Positions 30,095 through 40,977 of a DNA stretch of 64,000 nucleotides are shown piece after piece. Origin of the DNA: Prostheceraeus crozeri (taxonomy: Eukaryota; Platyhelminthes; Polycladida; Euryleptidae). Where the stretch lies: NCBI GenBank assembly GCA_907163375.1, contig CAJQUW010015636.1, positions 124,001 to 188,000 of the forward strand. Reading direction: 5' to 3'. The translations under genes were made by a program, and so were the position numbers. A model generated the notes under the pieces. It did not search any database, was not told where the DNA came from, and saw only the letters and a program-made list of their open reading frames with translations. Positions within the stretch are counted from its first letter, which is position 1. Every line of letters starts with the position of its first letter.

Positions 30095-30320
30095 ATGTAA
30101 AAGCATGCTTAAAAACACTGTTCTAAAACATGCCTAAAGCAGCTGTTATAAATATTATGCTGAAAATCACAACTTAAAAGCATGAAGACCAGGCTTAACA
30201 ACCTTGTTTAGAACAGAGCATAAAACACATGTTCATAAGAGTGGTTTAAAACCACCATTGAAAAGAATGTGCAAAGTGTGGATTTAGAGCCATGTTTAAA
30301 AACATGATCAGAAAAAATGT
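30095..30320. repeat. Degenerate short repeat region
   Basis: Words related to GCATG-TTTAAAA / TTTTAAACATGC recur irregularly (AAGCATGCTTAAAAACA, AAACATGCCTAAAGC, AACTTAAAAGCATG, GGTTTAAAACCACC, CATGTTTAAAAACATG) every 15-40 bp. The last is itself a palindrome. It may be an old degenerate satellite. Confidence 0.45.
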
Positions 30321-30842
30321 GATACATGCAGGAAATATGACACTTAATATTTGAAATGGTGAAAATTAAATCAACGGGAAAAGAACTGAATCGATTTAAG
30401 TGGAGTACGAATCGATGGCTTGAATTGTTGCAGGCAATGAAACATGTGTCAACTGATTTCAAGAGCCTAACTTGTGTGGGTCATTGCTTAAAAAGATGAA
30501 GCAAAATTTGATGTTCGTTTGTAAAAAGGCAAGTTCTGCTCTCCTATTTTCATTGCCGACAATGAACAAAATGAATCAGGAAATCACTTCTTGTCCAACC
30601 TTTCCAGTTTCAAAGTCATCGATTGGGGCTTGTGTTATGTCGATCAGTTAGAAATTTGAAGCGGACAAAAATTGATTTTCTGATTTATCTTACTTTTGTC
30701 AGCCGCAAAACGTGGGGGGAAGAATTTGTCTTTTGACGAACGATCATAAAAAACTGTCTCCCGTGCAGCCATTAATATGAAGTAAAATTTGTTCAAAAAT
30801 CCATTTATCGACTTTATGAGCCAGTATTTTTCATATTTCCAG

Positions 30843-31019
30843 ACGCAAGGATTTTTATCTCAAATTCAAGAGCGGTTTCAGCTGCGTCAAGAAATTCATG
30901 AAAGCGCATTAAATGAAAGACTTCAAATATTCACAGACACTTTCGGTTCTATCGATCGATTGGTGGAGGAAGTCGGTTCCTTAAAGTCAACGTTTGAAGT
31001 TTTGAATATGAGCTCGTGA
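30843..31019 (+). CDS. Candidate last coding exon of the coiled-coil protein
   Basis: Preceded by a pyrimidine-rich TTTTTCATATTTCCAG acceptor and ending in TGA at 31,017. It reads in phase 0: TQGFLSQIQERFQLRQEIHE, SALNERLQIF, GSIDRLVEEVGSLKSTFEVL. The pattern is amphipathic helical with heptads. The three exons would make a short cytoplasmic coiled-coil protein. I do not recognise the family. The clean acceptor and the helical content support it. Confidence 0.45.
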   Translation, partial: TQGFLSQIQERFQLRQEIHESALNERLQIFTDTFGSIDRLVEEVGSLKSTFEVLNMSS

Positions 31020-31408
31020 GTGATTGTCTTCTTATGGAAACTTTTGCGAAGTTGTGATGATATCATTTGACAATACATTTGTGATATTTCTATAATCAGT
31101 TTTAAAATTTTAACCTCAGCTAGATGAACACTGAGATTAAGAGTAGGTCAGTAGCTGGCTTGCCGGTGTGCATTGGCGAGGTTTTACTTTTCTACACCGA
31201 TTACAATACTCAACATGAGAATCTTTTAATTTTCTGTATCATCAAGTTATTGTAAGCTCAAATGGCTGATAAATCAAACCATCGAAAACTTATGTTTGCT
31301 ATGTCATATGATAGCATTCCGATGTCTTTGTGAAATTTAGTTAATGCGTATATTACTATATACTTCTGGTACGTGTGGGTAGTGCGTGATGAAATTGACT
31401 ATATATTG

Positions 31409-32003
31409 CACAGAATTAGATTCATCTGCGCGTGCTTCGGTTTCCTAGAAAGGAAGAATTGTATGCAACCTTAATGTCGAAATGGCACATCACAGCTCCT
31501 TCTCGAATGGATAATTCGTGTATCACTTGCTATTGGAAATGGCAAACAATAAGCTGTCAGCAGGGGACACCAGAGCCAGTGAGAGATGCGTGCGTGCTGT
31601 GATATCACTTCGCACACACCAAAACACACATCCCTGTCTTGGCTTCGATTCAATGTATGCACTATACAGAGAGCAATGCCGAGGAGAGGATGTGAAAACA
31701 TCAATTGAACTAATTTTCGTACGCCTGCCACTTTCTTTAATAATGATCGGAAGGGCCAACATTATGGAGAAAACTTGTGGGCAATGATCTGAAGTCTTCG
31801 AATCTGAAGGAATTTTGGCAATCGAAGCACTTTGCTGGAACTCACATTAATCCGCAAGCGACGCACGACTTTTTTTCCTATCTCTGTAAGGTATTAGGAA
31901 TTCCTTCTTGCCCACTTAATAGGTTCCTCTATGTGCCGTCAGTTTCGTATTAATCACACTTCTAGCAAACCGAAGCAGATAAACAAAATATTTAATTCTG
32001 TGA
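31409..32003. mobile_element. 595-bp MITE with 8-bp target duplication (copy 1)
   Basis: The ends are CACAGAATTAGATTC and, as the complement of the other end, CACAGAATTAAATATT; both continue to GCTTCGGTTT-CTAGAA. Perfect 8-bp duplications ATATATTG flank it at 31,401-31,408 and 32,004-32,011. A second copy, inverted and about 90% similar by eye, is at 52,712-53,315. Eight-base duplications point to a hAT-like or similar transposase acting in trans. The frames inside do not resemble a transposase. Confidence 0.9.
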
Positions 32004-32011
32004 TATATTGA

Positions 32012-32900
32012 CTATTGCAAAACGTTGCAGTATGGTAAAAAATGAGATTCACTTAGAACATTGTCGTGATAATAATGATAAAATGATTTCTCTTCTAATG
32101 AATGTGTTTTAGCTTATCTCTTTTTATCTAGAAATTATTGCAAGTATGCGACGCACCAATCATTATTTTTGTATAGTTTTCAAATAATTTTGTGAGCTCT
32201 AAGTGCAAAATAAATTGACTTTCAGCCCGAAGTCCTGTAGAAAGAAACGTCAATGAACCGACTATTTTCAACTATTTTATAGGGTACTTGACATACATTT
32301 ATCATATTTCATAAACCAGCTTTGTGCATAGAACTTCGCAATTTTTTTGAAAGTTGCTATTATTGACTCTGATGATTTGCCACCAATTAATTAACCATTC
32401 TCATGTCGTAAGTTATCGAAATTTCTGCAGTCAACGAAGAGAAAAGATCAAACCCGTATTACTTCATTAGATTCTTCTTTTGCAAATACATGTAACTTGT
32501 ATGTACTATTAAAGCACATGATCATAAGCAGCATCATGTATGATTCCATGATTTTTTTTTCATGCTTCATCAGTATTCATGATGAATGCACCGGAACTGA
32601 AGCACAAGAAATGAAAATCAGTCAGTAATGAAATGTTCTGATGACGGTTAACAGTTTGATTCTACGTAAATAGTTCACTGTGATTTACTGTACTTTCAAA
32701 TTTGCTCATTTGTGACTTAAATGAAAAGTAATAGGTTCAATTAATAAAAATGTACATATTCCGCTACTCGGAAGAAGATAACCATCATTTCCATGGAATA
32801 TCATTCAGAATTTTGAAAGGTATGGGTTGATGCTGCACAATATTGCAAATTAGTTCACTTTCATTTATAATACTTATCTCTGAAATAGTTCAGTTCACAT
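32012..32900. other. No gene seen
   Basis: AT-rich upstream region of the channel-like gene, with no frame or repeat that I can support. Confidence 0.3.
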
Positions 32901-32913
32901 TATTGTCAGCAGA

Positions 32914-32920
32914 TATAAAA
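32914..32920 (+). promoter_or_regulatory. TATA box candidate of the channel-like gene
   Basis: TATAAAA lies about 165 bp upstream of the ATG at 33,085 in the correct orientation, with no better match closer. Use as a core promoter is inferred. Confidence 0.4.
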
Positions 32921-33084
32921 CTCAATTTGGTGAAGGAAGTCCCCTGACAGCAAATGGATATAAAGTCTGAGCACTCAAAGATTCAATAATTGCTTGACAA
33001 TTCAAACAACGTGCACGTCTCATGAGCTTTATATCCTCGGTGCAGAAATAATTCGCAGAGCTTGATTGCATTGCCTTCGTCGTC

Positions 33085-34848
33085 ATGTTGAATAGACCCA
33101 GATTTGATCGTTACGTTGTCGATATTTTGATGCGTGATGACGCATCTGCCTTCAGCAAGCTTATTGAATATTATTATCCAACTCCAGAAAAATGCTTTGG
33201 TTTTCTGAACAGTTCTAAAGTACTGTCCGTAGGATCTTCATCCAACCTTTCATGTCGAGATGTTTGTCAGTCTGACAGAAATTTTCGATTCACAAAGCCA
33301 TTCTTGGTGGCGCATCTTTGTGGGGCGGTGGAATGTTGTCGCTATTTACTCTCTATCATGGATGGTCACCTGGTCCGAAATATAACAGAACATGAATTCA
33401 ATGCCCTTCATGTGTTGGCGATCGGTTTATACATGGCAATTCGCTCTGAGGAGCACTATGAAGCATTGAAAAAGGAAATCGAATTATCGCTACCTGAAGA
33501 GGATATAACAGCCGTGTATTGCAAGAGTTGTAAATTTGGTTTATATCCTATGGAATTGGCAGCTTATCTTGGACAAGTGAAACTTGCAGAAAGTTACATG
33601 TATAATTGTACACAAAGTATGGTTGGATCTGTCGTTTTAGGTGCACGCGAATATGCGGCCTATGATGTCAGCATGTACCATGCATGTAATAAGCGATTAC
33701 TGGTTGCCCCTCCAATTCTTTTGCTTCTCAATGCCGATAGGAAACGGCTTTTATTATACCAGAAAAAACGTGTTTTTCAAGATGATGGTTTAATGAATGC
33801 CTGGACTAGTGATTTAATCGAAAGAAACATCAAATTCACATATCCTCTTCCTATAATGTTACTTTTGCTGTTTCTTGTGTCCGTTTTCTTCAGTAAACAT
33901 TATCAAATCAAGAAGGTGAGAATAGTTTGTGAAGGCTGTGATGTAGAAAAGGCGTCACTGTTAGCCGGAGATCATACCACTCGCATGATCAGTGTCATTA
34001 GCTCCGCATCATTTACAATCATCACAGGACTTGTGTCAGTCTTCGGTATCGCTGCGTGCTTCTTGTTCTATAGTACCTCTCGCCGCTTAGGATATTGCGG
34101 TTCACGTCAACGTTTGTATATAGTCACCTTGCAATTCACATTGCCTAGCCTTCTTTATTTCCTGGCAAGTGTTTTTTCAACTGTTACTTATATTTATCCC
34201 ACTGATTTCTGCAGTTCTCCTGGCAAAGCACCGCATTTCTTTATCATCTATATTATCCAACAACTATCATTTTGTGTATTAATTACTATTGCTATGAAAG
34301 GTATTCCTCGTGTTGGACGATTTATCAACAACTTTTATAGTGTAGCTCCCTTCAGCATTATGTTTACAGCTGGTTATTTGTTTCTAATCCTCATTTTTAC
34401 CACATTATTCTTTAATATTTCAAGTCCCTTACCCTCTTGTAATTCAAATCTGACTACGATTAGTGCGCCGTCATCTCTCGACACAAGTTTTGCCAATTTT
34501 TCAGCTGCTTTCTATACGACTTTTCGACTGTCATTGAATATGCAAGATTATCCTCGCAATGACAGTAATGAAGGAATTGCTCTGCTTCATATCTTATTTG
34601 TCCTCATGACGCCAGTTGTAGCATTCAATTATATGATCGGTATTTTGTCAGCCCGCATGAACGATGTTGGTCCAATTGAGAATGAGATTGCAATTCAGCA
34701 CAATGTTTTGATGAGCGTTGTTTTCGAGATTATTTTCACGCCGATCAAGAAGCTGTATTACAGGCTGTGTGACAGAGTTCCGGAATGGCGCTTTATCATG
34801 TCATCACTGCATCGCACAGTTCCGCGCAATCAATTATCTACGTTATAA
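33085..34848 (+). CDS. TRP-like cation channel protein, intronless
   Basis: A single 587-codon frame. The N-terminal about 230 residues are helical with ankyrin-like units (FLVAHLCGAVECCRYLLSIM at 73-92; YPMELAAYLGQVKLAESYM at 154-172). Six hydrophobic segments follow at about 252-270, 301-330, 344-371, 384-405, 423-444 and 498-522. The region between the last two (FANFSAAFYTTFRLSLNMQD) is placed like a pore loop. The C-terminal IAIQHNVLMSVVFEIIFT recalls the TRP helix of TRPV-type channels. Such channels gate cations at the plasma membrane in sensory signalling. Lack of introns suggests origin by retroposition or an intron-poor expanded family. It is too diverged to name a subfamily. Confidence 0.7.
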   Translation: MLNRPRFDRYVVDILMRDDASAFSKLIEYYYPTPEKCFGFLNSSKVLSVGSSSNLSCRDVCQSDRNFRFTKPFLVAHLCGAVECCRYLLSIMDGHLVRNITEHEFNALHVLAIGLYMAIRSEEHYEALKKEIELSLPEEDITAVYCKSCKFGLYPMELAAYLGQVKLAESYMYNCTQSMVGSVVLGAREYAAYDVSMYHACNKRLLVAPPILLLLNADRKRLLLYQKKRVFQDDGLMNAWTSDLIERNIKFTYPLPIMLLLLFLVSVFFSKHYQIKKVRIVCEGCDVEKASLLAGDHTTRMISVISSASFTIITGLVSVFGIAACFLFYSTSRRLGYCGSRQRLYIVTLQFTLPSLLYFLASVFSTVTYIYPTDFCSSPGKAPHFFIIYIIQQLSFCVLITIAMKGIPRVGRFINNFYSVAPFSIMFTAGYLFLILIFTTLFFNISSPLPSCNSNLTTISAPSSLDTSFANFSAAFYTTFRLSLNMQDYPRNDSNEGIALLHILFVLMTPVVAFNYMIGILSARMNDVGPIENEIAIQHNVLMSVVFEIIFTPIKKLYYRLCDRVPEWRFIMSSLHRTVPRNQLSTL

Positions 34849-35028
34849 GATGTCAGACTGTATGATTTTCACAGTGTGTTGTGTTAGTATATTTTGGCTG
34901 TGATGAATATCAATGACTTTCATTGATATGCGTTGTCTGTATTTTGTCTTACTTTTAATTAATTCGATGTTTATAAGAAGTTCGACAGTTTGTGAAATGT
35001 TTAAGAGCAAAATTTAACCTCTGACATG

Positions 35029-35034
35029 AATAAA
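35029..35034 (+). terminator. Polyadenylation signal of the channel-like gene
   Basis: AATAAA lies about 180 bp after the stop codon of the TRP-like gene, on the same strand. It is the first such signal downstream. Confidence 0.5.
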
Positions 35035-36049
35035 CATTGCTAGCTACTCATCATTAATTTTTCTTGAATTATGAAAGATTCAAAGTATTGAGCAGTCCTC
35101 ACCTAGCTCAAATGAGGGATGTGGAGTCAGATTCTCGCAAATTTTCCAGGAGTCGAAGTCCTAAAAATGATAGAATTCCTTCTTCTGCCTCATCATCCGG
35201 ATAAACTTCATTTTGAGGAAATCATTGCAATTGTTAAGACAAGTAACCTGACAAAGTTATCAAATCTCAACAGATGATAACCACCACTCATTACAAATTC
35301 TTTCTAATTGCTTTGAGTCTTCGTCAACTTTGTTGCGTCCAAGATTGCATAACTGTGATTGCTTGAAGTAGGCCTGATGAGTGTAGGCCAAGTATCAAAA
35401 CAACATAAATCACTCAGATTATGTACAGTAGGCCCATGTCGAATAGAACTGAACAGCATTTTCTGATTTAATTGACTACAGCGAGCGGATGATATAGTTT
35501 TTTTGAAGTTTCCGGTCTACAATTTCTTCTCTTCCTTTCAAAGATGCGTAGGAATTTGTGTAGGCCTATGCCTAAGAAGCTGATGGTCTGTTTAGTCTTC
35601 ACAATACTTCTCACTTCTTCAAGATTTTTTAGAAGTTATCCGTACTGATACTGTCTAGGAAGATTTTAAGAAATAATTTCGACAGTTCGAATGTAGTATT
35701 TCGACTGTAAAGCTTCTCGCAGTTTCCCATGGGTTCTCCTCTTCACAAGGAATCGCTATGTTTATTCTAGCTCCTCAGTCATAACTCTAAATTTGAAGTG
35801 ATATTGTTTCATATTTTTCATTATGAAAATATATCAGCGAATTGTAGATTTCATTTGTTGGATGATCCAACTGAACAATTTGTAATGGAATTTTATGGAG
35901 GTTTTTGCTCTACACTTTTTAGACACAGTCGTGTCTAACACTTTCTCTGAAATGAATACCTTCCTAAAAGGCCTATAAGGCATTTGGTTACATCTTTAAC
36001 TGCGATTTGCATGCAAACCTCCGAAATCTAAGTTTTGCTCACTTGATTG
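35035..36049. other. Intergenic; possible decayed hAT end near 35,112
   Basis: No gene. GAGGGATGTGGAGTC near 35,112 followed by GGAGTCGAAGTCC resembles the end of the hAT that starts at 36,058, in the same orientation, so it may be a decayed relative. No partner end or target duplication was found. Confidence 0.4.
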
Positions 36050-36283
36050 ACTCAGACCAGGAATGCGGAGTCGGAGTCCTATCAAATGGTAGGACTCCGG
36101 ACTTCGGCCTATAACTAGACTCGAAATATACTCAGTGACAAAAAGAATGAAACAAGTCCTGATATGAATACTTATGACTTAAACTTGGTTGTACTGTACA
36201 TTTGTTTGTTGTTTGTAAAAGGAGAACTCGAATGCTTTACTCAAAAACATTTAATTTGATACTCATGATTTTATCAACTTAAG

Positions 36284-36670
36284 TTAGAAACGGGTGTGAC
36301 CACCGCGAGCATCCAAACAGGCATCGATGCGTGAGGGCATGGATGAGCACAGTCGCTGGATGAATGCCAGGTCTAAGAGGTTCCACTGCTCGATCAGTCT
36401 GTCGGCCAACATCTTCAAAGACACTGGTGGGTGGTTGTACCTCTCCCTCACTCTGCGACCTCGATTCATCAGTCCAGAGCACACGTTCCCACTGACTGTC
36501 ACTCCACGACTGATGACCTTGACACCACGTCACTCGTCTCCTTCAATGTTCCAGGCTCAGCGGAATTCTCACAGCGGGTCGTCGAGACTGTATACCAGCT
36601 TCTCGCAATCTTCGATATGCAGTTCGAACGCTACAGACAACGTTCCCAGCAACCTTCCAGTACACAATTA
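36284..36670 (-). pseudogene. Tc1-like transposase, C-terminal part
   Basis: The minus strand contains RSRRPAVRIPL, then WCQGHQSWSDSQWERVLWTD followed by ESR, the second catalytic Asp region of Tc1 (VLWTDESRF). After an internal deletion, the frame at 36,284 reads MLADRLIEQWNLLDLAFIQR then SSMPSRIDACLDARGGHT, the Tc1 C-terminus (SM..R..A....RGG.T.Y). The segment with the third catalytic residue (SPDLNPIE) is deleted. Confidence 0.75.
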
Positions 36671-36887
36671 GCTTCGTGACGGACACAAATCTGTTTCTTT
36701 TAGCAGCTAAAACTAAGCGTGCATCTGTCCGCTTGGATAATAATAATAATAATAGCCGTTTATTTGTTTGAATGAGAATCGAGTAACTTTAGAGATGAAA
36801 ACACAAGAAAACACAGTACTCATAAAGAAAATGCAAAAAAAATACAGAAGTAATGTAAGTTAGCGTACTATTTCACTGTTGAAAAGT

Positions 36888-39458
36888 TTACTGGCAATGA
36901 AAAAGAAAGTGCTGCATCTTCGATAAGTGCGATAGTGCGGCAAGAGAAATCTTCCGGATGTCGACACTTGGCAGAAAATCGTGCAGTATGTGGTCGTTCT
37001 CCATCACTTTCTTTAGAAACCGCAATGACTGGTTTCTCCGTCGCTCTTGCAATGAACTCAAGCATTCCTCAGTACAATTCTTGCCACATATAACTTTATG
37101 GAAGCGACGTTGAAGTAATTCAAGTCGGCCAATGTCACCAATCGACATACTGAGAAACAAAGGTGCACAGTATTCAATGAAAGAGCGTGCCATGCCATTG
37201 TATGAACAGATCAATTGGTCTTTAGATAGGGAATTTTTAAGTATACGGAGTGCATACAAACGACGGGAAGCTACAGATACTGTGCTATCGACGTGGTCGT
37301 TCCATGTCCATCTTGAGTTAAAGGTGACTCCCAAAATCTTCAATCTGTCAACTTCAGTGACATCGCTAATCGTTGGCGAAACACAAGATTGTGTTTTCTT
37401 AATGGTGAGAATTTTACATTTGCTCAAATTCAGTGGAAGACCAAGCTGCTTGGAGCAATCAACAATTTTGGAATGTTCGTTTACCACATCCTCGACGCTT
37501 TTTGTCATGTCATCTTTATACAAAGGAATGCATAGGGTTGTGTCATCAGCATATTTAATAATGGCGCCCTTGCATGCATGAAAATCTGAAGACAGAGAAG
37601 CCACGGTATTAATAAAGAAGTAAGGACCAAGAATGGAACCTTGTGGTATCCCAGAAGTCACCGTGATAGTGGAACTAGTGTGGATGCCGACACGAATGAA
37701 TTGACGTCTCTGAAAAAGGTAAGATATTGTCCATTCAATAAATGCATTGGGAAATGACGAGCTGGCTAGTCTCTGAAGTATCTTATGGTGTGGCAACTTA
37801 TCAAAAGCCTTTGCGAAATCAAATGATACAATCACAGCACCCGATGTTGAAGCGTCATCTAGGTAACACGAAATAGTCTCATGAATAGCGATGAGGGCAC
37901 ATAAAGTTGAGGATCCCCTTCGAAATCCAAATTGATGAGGATCAATGCACCGGTCAAAATGATATCTAACTGATTCTAATATCAATTTTTCCATAATCTT
38001 CGCAGGAGTTGAAAGTACACTTATTGGTCGAATATCATTGACGGTTGGGTTCCTTGCTTTGGGGATAGGTGCAACGGCTGCAATCTTCCATGCGCAAGGG
38101 ACGCGACGTTCGAACACTGATTGCCTGTAGAGATTCGTTAGTATGTCTGTGATTATATGTGTGCATTCTCTGTACAGTTTATTGGGCAAATCATATGAGG
38201 ACTTCCTGACATCTAGTGACATCAGTAATTTGTAGACTGTCATCTCTTCAATATCAACATTCCAAGGTATTTGGTTGCATTCTTCAGGGAAATCGTTGAG
38301 GGGAAAGACATCTGCTGAATTGAAATTACCAGCAATCGCTTCATTGATGGCCTCGATGGCTTTAGAAGTATCCTTGAATTTCGACATAAGTTTATTCAGT
38401 GGATCTGCACTTTTTGTACCCAAATTTGTGTGAATGGCTGACCAAATGTTTTTCGTTGCAGCATTTTTGTCCAACTTATTTTTGCCTTATTGATTTCGCC
38501 TCGCACTTTCATTTTCAGGTAATTGTATACTTCATATTTTCCACATCGAAAGGCATGCCATCTTGAATTGATTAGGGACTTGAGATACGGGGTCATCCAG
38601 GGTTTGTCATTAGCAGTTTGTCGGACATAGGAAAATGGGATGAATTGATCAGCAGTTGTATTCAAAATCATGTGAAACTGATTGCATTTTTTCATCGAGC
38701 GAAAGATCGTTCTCATAAATGAAATTCCAATCAACAGCACTTAAATGATACTGAAATGATAATAAATGAGATTCACGGAGATCATATACTTTTCGAAAAA
38801 TAGCTTGAGACTGTTCTCCACATGAAATCTTTGGGCAAGCCAGTAAACACACATGAGCAGTTTTAGAAATGTCTAGTGGAGCACAATGTTCTATGCTTTC
38901 AAAATAGTCTGTCAATGAATCAGACATCAAGACATAATCCAATTCGGCATCTCCATAGGTAGGCCTGTTATTGATATTGCTCAGAGATAGATTGCTACAA
39001 ATTGTCGTAACATCAAATCGATTGAGGTCACCACATACTATAATGTCAAAATCCGGAAATTGCACTAACAATAAGTCAGCCTCTTGAATAAGAAAATCGT
39101 TGATGCAGGACTGCATACGGACCGCAGGTATAGGAGGAATATATAGAGTAATGATTACAAGTCTACATTTAGGCAAGATCAAAAATAGACATTCCAGCCC
39201 GTCAGGAACAGAAACATCCTTCCTAAAACATTCGATGGTATCCTTTAACCAAACCGCCACTCCACCACCTACTCGACCCTTACGGTCAGCGCGGAAAGAA
39301 GTAAAGTTCGGAATAGCAATTAATTGATCATCAATATTATCGTTGAGCCATGTCTCACAACAACAAAACACATCAATGTCTTTATCCAAGAGTGTAGTGC
39401 GTATTTCATCAATTTTTGGAAATACTGATCTCACATTTGACAGCAGTATAGTTGGCAA
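36888..39458 (-). pseudogene. LINE ORF2 (endonuclease and reverse transcriptase), two frameshifts
   Basis: Endonuclease: MPTILLSNVRSVFPKIDEIR, FCCCETWL, RVGGGVAVWL, IIVCGDLNRF, AELDYVLM and LDISKTAHVCLL. Linker: NDKPWMTPYLKSLINSRWHA (38,396-38,740). Reverse transcriptase (528 codons, 36,888-38,474): NDIRPISVLSTPAKIME, FGFRRGSSTLCALIA, VSFDFAKAFDKLP, SGIPQGSILGPYFF and the catalytic IKYADDTTL, then a thumb with RLKILGVTFNSRWTWNDHVD. Frameshifts lie near 38,690 and 38,460. The RT frame has all catalytic Asp residues. Confidence 0.88.
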
Positions 39459-39484
39459 AGGCCTTTGTACACTCTCTAAAACCT

Positions 39485-40231
39485 TTATCGAAAATTCTGA
39501 TAATCGTCATCGACGATTCTATCATGTCGTATTTTGACTCGTTCTCCTGCCAATCTTCTTCTTTTCAGCTCTTCACGAAGATATTTCTGTTTTTGTTGTT
39601 GCACAATGGTAAGGTCCGAATTAATATATACTGATCTGCAGCCATCTATCATCCGTAGGTCTTTAGACTTGCGAAGAATCCTGCTCTTTGCATCTACATC
39701 TGGGCATACAAGGCGAAGTAGACGGTTTCCATCACGTTGATGTCTAGCGATGCGATGACATTCATTGATTGAGCAGTTGTCCAGCTTCATTTTCTGTAAT
39801 AGCTCATTCACTTTCTGCAAATCACTGGACCTCCGATCATCAACGGTTCCATCGTGGCTTTCTTCAACCCCTTTTATTATGAGATTCCTCTGCCGCCTTT
39901 GACGAGACTCAAATTCTTCAAGAAGTTGAGATTGATATTCTGATACCATCATTAGCGACTTCTTTAGATCCTTTATTTCTGCTTCATGCTTTTCTTGGAT
40001 TTGATGGACAGATATCAATGAATGCTCAATTTGTTCAACATTTCCACTTAATCTGACCACCGTATCTTTTATGTCTCTCAATTCAGTCTTTAATTCCAAT
40101 ATAACATCCTTCAAAGATTTCGTTTCTTCCCTCAACAGCCTCGTCTCATCGAGAAGCTGTTTCAATTCAACTGTGTTAGCTGAGTTCGATCGATTTGATC
40201 GGGTTTTGACCTGATTTGGGGTATTGGACAT
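39485..40231 (-). CDS. LINE ORF1 protein, intact frame
   Basis: The 248-residue product has a basic Asn/Ser-rich N-terminus, a long coiled coil (about residues 20-108: LLDETRLLREETKSLKDVIL and on), an RRM-like section opening RQRNLIIKGVEESHDG, and a C-terminal domain with YINSDLTIVQQQKQKYLREE and RRRLAGERVKI. This is the standard ORF1 layout for coiled-coil-mediated trimerisation and RNA binding. The stop lies about 25 bp before the ORF2 start. Confidence 0.88.
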   Translation of the reverse strand: MSNTPNQVKTRSNRSNSANTVELKQLLDETRLLREETKSLKDVILELKTELRDIKDTVVRLSGNVEQIEHSLISVHQIQEKHEAEIKDLKKSLMMVSEYQSQLLEEFESRQRRQRNLIIKGVEESHDGTVDDRRSSDLQKVNELLQKMKLDNCSINECHRIARHQRDGNRLLRLVCPDVDAKSRILRKSKDLRMIDGCRSVYINSDLTIVQQQKQKYLREELKRRRLAGERVKIRHDRIVDDDYQNFR

Positions 40232-40624
40232 GGTAAAAGTGTAATTGTTTATCAGTCACTGTGATTTTTGACACCTGAACCTTTCGATTGCCAGTCAAAA
40301 GCGTTAGACGCACGGCCACAGAACCTGATGCCAACAACTAGGCAAAAGTTGAAGTTCTTCAAAGAAAATTGGAATCCAATTTCACAGATTAGCCCTGACG
40401 TGCTGCTGTAGAAATTTATGCAATTTCATACAAGTGCTTCAGCACGCCGGCATTGTGCGTTGTCACAAGCGGGCTATGAAAACGTATCGTCTATTGAAAG
40501 AGCCGAGGTACGGAGATTCCAATGATATTGCAAAGATCGCAGAAAGATTACCAATGTGAGTAAATCTCAATTATGTAGAGGCAAATATCGCAAAAGTACC
40601 GAATTCCCAGTCCACCAAGCAGTA

Positions 40625-40977
40625 TCAAGATACGATAGTTGATGAGAAGGCCAGAGCAGAGCACGGCGAATGCAACCATCCAAATTTTACAATAAACGAC
40701 CCAGTAATGGCAAAGATACAGCCAAACCAGCCACAATCAGTAAGAGACCGCGAGAGAACCAACCGCACACTTACACACTTGAAGTTGTGACCCTTGGTCT
40801 TCCTGATCCGTTCTTCTTTTCCACATTTCCTTCTGCTTTCCAACGACACCACCACCTCCATACAACGACCCTTGAAATTTTCAATTCTTTCGCAACAGTT
40901 GTAGAACTTTGCCCACAACGCATCATCCCAATTGCCATTCCTCTGGTAAAGTTATCGTGCGCCATTTCATAAGTCAA
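40625..40977 (-). pseudogene. Tc1-like transposase, N-terminal part
   Basis: It begins with TRGMAIGMMRCGQSSTTVAK followed by ELKISRVVVWRWWCRWKAEG and GSGRPRVTT. This is the paired helix-turn-helix DNA-binding region and GRPR hook of Tc1 transposases. It then changes frame near 40,780. It is separated from the catalytic part by the LINE copy at about 36,735-40,260. Confidence 0.7.

Larger units (their letters stand above)
36735..40260 (-). mobile_element. CR1-like LINE, nearly intact (copy 3)
   Basis: About 3.5 kb on the minus strand with intact ORF1 (39,485-40,231), an endonuclease frame (38,649-39,458) and a long intact reverse transcriptase frame (36,888-38,474). Only about two frameshifts interrupt ORF2. 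The 3' end finishes in an ATA/TTA microsatellite at 36,735-36,755, just after the RT stop, typical of CR1/L2. It is inserted within the Tc1-like element, so it is younger than that insertion. The 5' border near 40,260 is approximate. Confidence 0.9.

Noticed and set aside
31518-31787. An 89-codon frame in the MITE, partly conserved in the second copy
   Set aside because: Conservation follows from shared descent of the MITE; there is no transposase motif and the copies do not keep the same frame length.
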